DNA of 64,000 nt from NCBI RefSeq assembly GCF_001586215.1, contig NZ_CP014634.1, forward strand, positions 1,364,001 through 1,428,000, written 5' to 3'. The position numbers and the translations under genes were made by a program. This stretch comes from Corynebacterium simulans (GTDB lineage: Bacteria > Actinomycetota > Actinomycetes > Mycobacteriales > Mycobacteriaceae). Position 1 is the stretch's first letter; each line of letters starts with the position of its first letter. Of the stretch, positions 35,547 to 45,500 are shown piece after piece. The notes under the pieces were generated by a model that worked only from the letters and a program-made list of their open reading frames with translations, searched no databases and had not been told where the DNA came from.

Positions 35547-36551
35547 ATGCCAGACTCCCCGGACGTGACCACCCTTCACCGAATCTCGGTGCCCGCGGAT
35601 GCGGAAGCCCTCGTTTTCCCGGACCCCTACCGCTCGAACGTCGAGCTCACCGAATCGATGTCCACCGTCGATGTGCGCATCCCGGCGCACTCAGCAGTGA
35701 CCTATAGCTTTCAATCCGGCGAGCTGAAATATCCCGATCCACATAACGCACACGGCGCAGGCCCACAGGCGAGCCTATTGAGCGGCGATTCTGTGGACCA
35801 GACACTCTGGCCGCCTCGCTCCCCAGAAGTCATCGCGGACTTGCCCGGCGCACGCCTGTCCATCGACCGGAAGGTATTCGGCAGGCGCTGCACCGCGCGC
35901 CTCGATGACCGCGGTGCGGATACCACCGTGGTGTTTTTGGATGGCGATGACTGGATCCATCTGCATGACCTCACGGGCGCACTGGACCGGGCAGTCACGG
36001 CAGGGCTTATCCCCCAGATCAACCGCGTCTTCCTGCCGGCAGCCAAAGACCGCAGCGAGGAGTACACCTCCCAAACATTCGCCAGCGCACTGGCCACCGA
36101 GCTTCCGCCGATCATCAACAGCAGCCACATAGTCCTGGTGGGGCAAAGCTTCGGCGGTCTCTCCGCCCTGCGCGCAGCTCTTACGGCTTCCACCGAAACC
36201 ACGCCTGCAATCAAAGGAGCCATCGCCCAGTCCCCTGCCGTCTGGTGGTCCGCTGACCGTTCTGCAGAGCTCGCGGACACGCTCTCGGACGGGCCCGCAG
36301 GAGGCGACATTGCCGCACAGCTCACTGGCCCCTCACTCGAAAATCCTGCGGCTCACAGTGGCTCCGGTCTGGCACGCATCGTACTGACGTGCGGTGCAGA
36401 AGAGCCGCCCATGCAACGACACGTGGATGCAGTGGCCGATGCCCTGACACGCCGCGGCTTTCCCACCACCAATCACCGCACGCCCGGTGGCCACGACCCT
36501 GCGATGTGGCGCCACGGGATCATCCCGGCACTCGCCGAATTGCTGGGCTGA
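35547..36551 (+). CDS. Fes-like siderophore esterase/thioesterase
   Basis: A 334-residue alpha/beta hydrolase related to enterochelin esterase. The N-terminal half has the beta-sandwich typical of Fes; the hydrolase part shows TTVVFLDGDDWIH, the nucleophile elbow GQSFGGLSALRAAL, and the histidine in TPGGHDPAMWRHG. It converges on the NRPS gene with two bases between stops. In the coelichelin cluster the equivalent CchJ is proposed to release or oligomerise the peptide, since the NRPS has no thioesterase; hydrolysis of the ferric siderophore is the alternative role. Confidence 0.88.
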   Translation: MPDSPDVTTLHRISVPADAEALVFPDPYRSNVELTESMSTVDVRIPAHSAVTYSFQSGELKYPDPHNAHGAGPQASLLSGDSVDQTLWPPRSPEVIADLPGARLSIDRKVFGRRCTARLDDRGADTTVVFLDGDDWIHLHDLTGALDRAVTAGLIPQINRVFLPAAKDRSEEYTSQTFASALATELPPIINSSHIVLVGQSFGGLSALRAALTASTETTPAIKGAIAQSPAVWWSADRSAELADTLSDGPAGGDIAAQLTGPSLENPAAHSGSGLARIVLTCGAEEPPMQRHVDAVADALTRRGFPTTNHRTPGGHDPAMWRHGIIPALAELLG

Positions 36552-36553
36552 AT

Positions 36554-39500
36554 CTACGAGCGCGCCTCCACAAACTCCGCCACGCGCTCGACTGTCCGCA
36601 GACCGTAGAATTCGCGCACGCCAACCTCCACTCCCAGCTCTCCACGCAGCAGTGCGCAGAGCTTGATGACCGCCATGGAGTGCCCACCCATGTCAAAGTA
36701 ATCAGCATCCACCGGCACGTCCTCGGGCTCAATATCTAGCGATTCGGCAAACAGCTCCGCCGTGATCTCCTCGGTTTCGTTCGCCGGTTCGCGGCCCTTC
36801 TCCGTGATCCTTTCTCCCTCACCCAGTGCAGCAAGGTCGGTCTTTCCATTCGACGTCACCGGCAACTCATCCACGATCGACCATCGATCCGGGATCATGT
36901 AGCTGGGCAGTTCCTCGCGCAATGCATTACGCACGCCAGTCAGGAAACTCTGCCGCTCCCCCTGGTCCGCATCGCGCAGTTGTGGGGCCACGAGGTGACA
37001 GGCCAGGAGTGTGGCGTCGGATATACGAACAGGAACGGTCACGCAGTGGAGGATGCGGGGATCAACGCCGCGGGACACGGCGGCCGAGACGTCGCCGGGA
37101 TCCACGCGGTGACCACGAATTTTCACCTGATCGTCGCTGCGTCCGAGGTACTCGAACATGCCATCCGCACGCACGCGGACGATGTCTCCCGTGCGATACA
37201 TCCGCTCACCCGGGGCGCCCCACGGGCAGGCGACCATGGAGCTGGCGGTGCGCGCCGCGAGCCCATGATACTCCTGCGCTAAGCCGCTGCCCGCGAGGTA
37301 GAGCTCACCCGGCGCTCCTGTAGGAACGGGGCGCAACCACGGGTCCAAAACGAACGCCGCCGTGCGATCCACCGGCATTCCGATCACGGGCGTGGCGCTC
37401 TCATCCGTGCCAGCACCCAGGGCGTTGATGGTGTACTCGGTGGGTCCATAGAGGTTGTATCCGCGCACGTCATCGGCCTTTCGCAAGGTCTCCCACACGC
37501 CGTGCGAGACAGCCTCGCCGCCCAAGAGCACCAGCCGCGGGCGATGCGCGCCGGATTCCAGCATCCCCTCCGCGAGCAGCTGCTCGGCAACGGTCGGGGT
37601 GACGTTGATGACATCCACCTGATGCGCGCGAATGGCCTCAACCATGGCCGCAGCATCGCGTCGCAAATCCTCGGAGAAGATCCGCACCTCGTGGCCTTCC
37701 ACCAGCCAAAACAGCTCTTCCCACGACATATCGAAGGCGAAGCTGATGGCATGCGCGATCCGCAACGTCCGCCCATCGGCAGCAGCTGGGGCGAAGATCT
37801 TGCGCCGGTGATTGTCCAGCATGTTGTGCAGCCCGCGATGCTTGATCACCACGCCCTTGGGCTTGCCGGTCGATCCGGAGGTGTACATCAGGTAGGCATC
37901 GTCCCCGGGCACCGCCGCAGGCGTGTGGGTGGTGGCGTGGGAATCGGCAGTGGTGACGTCGACGCAAGGAAGCGCACCGATCCGCTCCATGCGCTCCCGA
38001 GAACTCGAGTCCACCAGCGCGGCTGCGGGCTGGCTGTCCTCCACGAGGACCCGGAGCCGCCCATCGGGGTGCGTCAGATCAAGCGGCGCGTAGCGCACCC
38101 CTGCCCACAGGGCTCCCAGCAGAGCCACCACCGAATGCGCGGAGCGCTCCACCGCAATGGCGACAGTATCGCCGCTGGTCACGCCGCAATTCTTGATCTT
38201 TTCCGCAATGTCGGAACAGCGAGCAATCAGCTCACCGAACGTCCACTGCTGTGCGTCATCCGCTAGCGCGATGCGATCTGGGAAGCGCTGGGCGGTGTCC
38301 TTGAGCTCATCCGCAATGGTGCGGTCAATGCCTTCGGCCTTCTGCCAGGAAGCCATCTGCTCCGTCGTGCTTTGCGGGGAAGAATCCTCCGCTCGGGCTG
38401 GCGCCAACTGGGCCAGCTGAGCGAGCGGGACCTCTGGTGTGTCCACAAACGCGGTCAGGACTTCGGTCGCGGCCTTGAGCACGGAATGTGCGAGGGACTC
38501 GTCCACCACGTCGTGGCGGAATTCCAGCTTGATGCCCAGCTTCGGCCCCGGAGTGAATACCCAGGTCAGAGGGAAGTGCGTGGAATCTTCCGCGCGCTCC
38601 TCCACAACCCCGTGGCGTTCCCGAAGTTCCGCTGCTGCCTGCGGATCGAGGAAGTTCTGCACCACCACCATGGAATCGAACAGCGTGCCTACCCCCAGCT
38701 GCCGCTGGATGGCGCCGAGGTCCGCGGAATCGTGGTCCATATCCTCGATGCGCTGGCGATAAACATCCTGGACCAGTTCTTCTATGCTCTGGCCGGGCCG
38801 AGCTGTCACTCGCACTGGCACTGTGTTGAGCAGCACTCCCACCACATCAGACATGGCGGGGTCGCTCAAGGCATCGCGGCCACTGACAGACTGACCAAAC
38901 ACCACATCCGAATCCCCTGTGACAGCACCCAAGGCCACGGCCACGGCTGCGTTGACCACGGAGGTCAACGTCACGGCCTGCGCCCGGATCTTTTCCTGCA
39001 GTGCGCCGGTCAGCTGCTCGCTGACCTCGGCAAACACCTGGCGAGGCAACTCGCTACCAGCGTGCTCTGAAGAGATATCCGCGGCCTGCGGGGCAACGAG
39101 CGTGGGCTGAGACAACGTCTCTAGGCGATGTACCCAATAGTCGCTATCTGCCTGCTCTTTGCGAGTGTCAACGGACTCGAGCAGGGCGTCAGCAATAGAA
39201 CAACCGCGAGGAACCAACTCTCCCGCACCCTGCGTGCGGGCCTGGCCGGACCTCAACGTCAGCCTCTCGAGGAAGGTTTGCAGCATCACTGCACGCGACC
39301 AACCATCGACCAGAACCAGGTGGTAGGTAAGAAGCAGCGTGTCGCCAGGCTGTCCGTCACTTCGGCCGGTGACGATGGTTGCCTTCGCCAGCGGCACGGA
39401 TGCGAGATCGATGCCCGCGCTGCGATCAGCGTGCATGATCGCCTCGAGATCCCCTTCGGTGGTCTCGACGGGGAGGTCAATGCCCTGTCCACTCCACGGC

Positions 39501-42500
39501 AAGTTCTGCACGGGTTGGCCGGAAGCATCGGTGTGGAACTCCGCGCCCATGGCTGGATGCACGGTCACTGTGTCCCGGAAGGCTTCCACCACGGCCTCGG
39601 CATCCAGTCTCCGGTCAAACGTCAACGCAGTCTGTGCAACGTAGGCACCCGGTGCTGCCACCTGTGACTGGAACCAGATTCCGCGCTGCAGCACGCTCAG
39701 CGGAGCGCGGCGTCCTGAGGATTGCTCGCGGCTGACGTGCTCCTGCAACTCGCGAGCAACCTCGCCGATGGCGCTGCGCAAACGCTCGGCGGAAATCACC
39801 GCATTCACCACGGACAGCTCCATGCTTACGGCCCGCTCGCTAGACCACACATCGGCCTCCACCAGGTAATCCGTCCACTGGCAGGCGGCATCGCCCGGCG
39901 CGTGGAGGACAGCGCCAGTCTCTCCCCGTCCGAGGTAGTTGACCAGGATCTGTGCCCCATGGGCCAGGGTTCGCTGCCCTTGCGGGTGTGTGTATCGCAG
40001 TGCCTGATAAGTGCGGCGGTCCGGGGCTGTGCCGTCCTCGTGGAGCGCGCGCATTTCCGCTGCGGCACGTGCTGCATCCGCTGGATCAGCCAACGGGATT
40101 TCCACCGGCGCGATGGTGGTAAACCATCCGAGGGTTCGACCATAGGAATGATCAGCCGGACGTCCGTGGCCTTCTACGTCCACGGCCCAGCTCCGCGCGT
40201 CCGTGCCCATTGTTCGAGCCACCGCGACGGTCACCAGTCCTGCCACGAGGTCCTGAACGTCCACACCCATCACGTCGGGTGCAACGCTCTGCAGGACCTG
40301 CGCGGTCTGTCCGTCAATGTTCACTTCGAGCGTGCTCACATGATCCGTACTCCACTGGTTCGAGTCCTCGACGGGCCGTGGCAGCGTAGCCAGTTCACTC
40401 CAGTGCAGGGCATCCTGAGCTGCTGCGGTGTGAGCATCGTGCAGTTCTTGCAGGCAAAGATCCTTGTAGCTCGCCTGCCCGGAGAGAATCCTGCGCCCTG
40501 CGAGCGCATCGCGCAGATCGTCTTCCAGAATCATCCAACTGGCGCTATCGATCACCGCGTGATGAGCAACGGCCTTGACGTACCCATCCACACACCCGAG
40601 CACCACGCTACGACCAGCAGCAATATCGATGTGATCGATCAATGCATCCACGTCCAAAGCCCGCACAACCATAGGGCCGTCTCCCTCGGCACCAACAAAG
40701 TGCGCGAACGCAGAACTGGTGTCCACGCGCGTACGAAGCATCGGATGTGCCTGCGCTACCTGCTGCAGGGCCTGTTCCAAGTCCTCCACAGCGACTGGCC
40801 CCAGATCCAAGCGGCGCGCCTGCACAAAGCGGTCGCTCATGCCTCTTTCCATCTGCCTGCGCAGCATCGCCGGGATGGGGAAAGCCCCCGAGATCTCCTG
40901 GTGCCCGTCCTTGGGCAGGGCTTCTTCCTGGCTCTGCCTTGTTTCCTGGATTTTCTGCTGGGTGGCCTGCGGCGTGACCCGCTCGGCAATCTTGCGTGGC
41001 GTGCGGCCCAAGAAGAAGTCCCGCGGAGTCACGTTGAGATCAGCGCGCGCCAGCGCGTGAGTAACGCGGATGGCAAGAATACTGTCTCCACCTAAGCGGA
41101 AGAAGTCCGAGTCCGGCTCCACCTCGGCGCGGTCCAAGCGAAGTGCATCAGCAATTGCCTGCGAGATCGCCTCCACCAGATCCGAGGTGCCCGAAGCCTG
41201 CTGAGCAGCAGGAATCTCACCCAGAAGGTCCAGGATCGCGCGCTCATCCCGCTTGCCATTGATGGTCTGCGGCACCTGCGTACTCACCGCGAATAGCTGC
41301 GGAACCATGTAGGCAGGGAGCGCGTCTCGGGCCGCTGCGGCAGCTCGGGAGGTGATCGCCTTTGCGTCGGCACGAGAATCCGTAATCAACAACGCACCCG
41401 GCACCTGGCCTTCGGGCAGATCGACGACCACCACGGTGGCCTCCCGCACACCGCTGACCTTCTCCAGCGCGCTCTCGATCTCCCCCAGCTCCACGCGATA
41501 ACCGCGCAGCTGCACCTGCCTATCGGCGCGGCCCACGTAATCCAGATGACCGTTGTTCAGCACCTTTGCCATGTCATTGCTGCAGTACATCCGCGCGCCG
41601 CCGCCAACGAAAGGATCGGCCACGAAGCGGGAGGCCGTGGTAGAAGCAAGCCCCCAATAACCCGCGGTGACCTGCGGCCCGGCAACGTACATCATGCCGG
41701 TCTCTCCAGGCTGCACCGGCTGTAATTGCGCGTCCAGAACATAGGTACGCAACCCGTCCATCGGGCGGCCGATCGGGCTGCGGGCCTCCCCTGCATTCTC
41801 GGAGCATTCGTGTGCTGTGACGTGCACTGTCGTCTCCGTGATGCCATACATGTTGATAAACCGAACATTCGGATGAGCACTGCAGTAGGCAGCCTCCGCG
41901 CGGGCCTCCAAGGCCTCGCCGCCGAAGATCACCGTGCGCACCGCAGAGTCCTGCCCGAGGTGCGGCTCCAACGCGGCAAAGGCGGTTGGGGTCTGGCTCA
42001 GCACCGTGATGGCTTCGGCACGCAACACCTCTGCGGCATCCTCGGGCGAGCGCATCAGCGCATACGGCATCACCACGGCACGCCCGCCGGAGCTCAGCGC
42101 TGCCCACATCTCCCACACCGAAAAGTCAAAGGCGAAGCTGTGGCTGATCGACCACACGTCCTCCTGCGAAAACTCCACGTGGCTGCGAGCATTGCCCAGC
42201 ATCGCGGTCACGTTGGCGTGTGTGACGGCCACGCCCTTCGGCCGCCCTGTGGAGCCGGAGGTGTAGATCACGTAGGCGATGTCATTGGCACGGGCCACGC
42301 TTGCCGACCGGCCCGCAGGCGGCTTCGCTTCCCCGCTCATCGTCTGTTCACTGACCACGAGGACGGGACAATCTACCAGCTCAGAGACCATTTTTTCCGC
42401 GCTGGGAGACACCAGCACGGCATCGGGCTGGCAATCCTCCAGGATCAATTCCACCCGCGCTTGCGGGGACAACGGATCCACGGGAACGTAGGTGCCGGCG

Positions 42501-45500
42501 GACATCGTGGTCGCCAGAATGGCCGCAACCTGCCACGCATCGCGCTCCATGAGCAGGGCTACTCTCGGGGTGTGGATGGCAACCTTCCGGTCCAGCACAG
42601 CGCGTATACGCTGAGCGGCGTCGTCTAGTTCTTCGTAGGTCCAATGCTCCGCAGCACCGTCTTCTCCGATGCTGGTCAGGGCGGGCCGGTCGCGGGAGTG
42701 CTCGAAGCTGCGTCGCCACAAAGAAGGAAGCGTGTCCACACCAGATACCGCACCCAACGCCTCTGCAACCTCACCCACGGTCGCCACCGCACCGGATTCA
42801 GACAGCAAAGAATCCACACTCACCGCGAGCATCTGCGCGATCCTTTCGGCACGTACCTCGGTGATTCGCTGCGGATCGTAGATCAGGCGCAGTGGGTGCT
42901 CAGCGGAAGGGTTGACCACGACGGACAGGGGAAAGTGCGGCGCGCCATTGTTGCGCACGTCAGCAACCTGTAGTGGCGAGCCGGGGCAGCCCACGTCCTG
43001 TGGAGATAGCGGCACCTCCACCACCATCAACGTATCCAGCAGTTCGCTGGCGTTGGTTCCCAGGTCGCGGGCAATATCAGCCAGGCTGACGTGCTGCACA
43101 TCGCGGACCTGATTGTTGTGATGGACCATGGCGTGCAGCATGCTGGTCACCGGCAGGGTGGGATCAGATTGCCCCGGCGCGACCACCGGGATGGTGTTGA
43201 GCTGCATGCCCACGGCATCGGCCACGCCAAGAACGGGAATGTCACGGCCGGAAACGGAAGTGGCAAACACCACGTCAGCCCCAGGTTCGCAGCCCACCAA
43301 GGTGCGAAGGACCAGCCCCCACGCCGCGTGCACCACATCCGGCAGGCCCACACCCGCTACCCGAGCACGCTCAGACAAGCCAACAGTCCGCGGATCGTCT
43401 ACCAGCAACTCCCGGCGCTCGAGCGAACTCGAAGGATTAGGGCACAGCACCGTGGGGCGTACCTCGCGCATTTCCTCGCGCCAGACGGACATATCGGCTT
43501 CCGCGTCTCTGCGCGCCACCCATCGCACGCTGCCGGCCATTCCGGCGTCCGGGTCGTAGCGCGGGATTCGGGCATCGTCATCCCGGTAGATCTCCAGGAG
43601 ATCCCGCAGCATGATGGGCACGGACCATCCGTCGGCGATCAGGTGATGCACCGTCTGGATCACGGCGATGTCCTGGCCACACACCGCACCATCGACACTG
43701 GTCGGGAGCACAACGGTCCATCGCATGAGCGGCTCGGGCGCGGCATCACCGGGCGGCTGCAAGGAGATTCCCCGCGAGAGGTCATCAGCGGCAATCTCTT
43801 CCGTACGCTGCACGAGCCACCCGTCTAATCCAGGCCCAGCCAACTCGGCAGGCACCGTCACGTCCCGAAAGTCCACCCGCAAATGCTCGGCAATCCCCGG
43901 ATCAATCACGGCAACCACATCGCCACCGTCAGTTTCCCAAGGGCGGGTGCTCAGTGCGGGGTGGCGTCGGATCAAATTACGCGCAGCGCGGGCGAATCGC
44001 TCCCGGTCAAACGGTTCGCTGCATTCCACCCGCAAGACCTGTTGCTCCACATACGAGCTGGCCGATTCCTCGAATAGCGAGTGGAAGTACATGCCGTGCT
44101 GCAGCGGGGTCAGCGGCAGCACGTCCTGCAGCTCCGCGGAGCTCTGCGCAGTGATTCGTGCCAGGTCCGCAGAGTTCACGGGTGCGGGGGCAACGTCGCC
44201 CACGGACAACACGCCGTGATCGGCAAGCGCTGCCACCTCGCGCAATGCCACATCCCAGTGCGCGACCAATTCGTCGATCCGTTCGGGGGAGATCCTGCCG
44301 CGCGCCCAGGAGATCGTGGTGCGCAGGACGTATCCCTCGCCGGTGTCTTCGGCGATCGCGTTGAACTCCAGCTCGCGGACCAACGGCTGGTCCGGGTCGC
44401 GTTGCTCGCCGAGTTGGCCGGTGGAACCCGCGGGAGCGAAATCTTGTGCTCCTGCGGATACGCGCCCCAAGTAGTTGAACAGCACCTGTGCCTGCGGAGG
44501 GGTCTTCGCGGACTGATGCAACCAGGTGTGGGCCTGGTAAGGAACGCCGTTGCCGGGGATGGCCGCGAGCTGGTCTTTCACTGCGTTGAGTGCCAGCGCT
44601 AGCGGGGCGATGCTGCCCTCGACCTCTGTGGAGGCCTCCTGCACTGCCGCCCGGGTGGGGTCGATCAGCATGGGATATAGGCAGGTGAACCAGCCCACCG
44701 TGCGTGAAAGGTCTGCTTCCCTGCCCTGTGGCCCGGGTACGAATCGGGTTTCGCGGCCGTGCCCCTCCATCTCCACCAGGGTCCATGTTTGTTTGTTTCG
44801 ACGCCAACGCGCCAACGCCACGCTCAATGCCGTAAGCAATACGGAATTCGCCCCCGTGCGGAAAGCGTGGGGCACCGCACCCAGTAATTCGTCCGTGATC
44901 TGCACTGATGCCTCATGTACCACGCTGCGCTCCTCACGGACTGTGGGCGCTTTCTCGGGACTATCAGCAAGCGCTGGCACCTGCGGGTCCCGCAGAGGTT
45001 CATCTGCACTCGGCAATGGGGGCAGGGAACTATTGGCATCCTCCGCGAATTCGCCAGTATCAACGGCCTGTTGCAGCAGCTGCGTCCATCGGCGCAGGGA
45101 CGTCCGCTCCGGCGCGAGCTGTTCCCCGCGATACGCCGCGGCGAGGTCCTCGCCGATAATGTTCCATGACACGCCATCGACCACCAGGTGATGCACCACA
45201 AGGCGCAATCTTCCGGGCACCAGCCCAGCCGCTACCACCACTCCGACTGCCGGATCCAGCAGTTCAGAAAGCGCAGCGATGTCCGTGGTGGGGTGGATCG
45301 CCACCGCTTCTTCGGCAGATTCCTCCGGGAGTTCCAGCCGCAAGGGATTCCGCTGCACACGGGCCCGCAGTGCAGGGTGCGCCTGCAGCACGTCAGCCAC
45401 CATTCGCCCGGCCAGCTGCGCATCCACATCTTCTGGAACTGAAAACTCCACGGACTGAATGAAGCCGTCCACGTGATCAGTAATGGAATCGAACCAGCGC

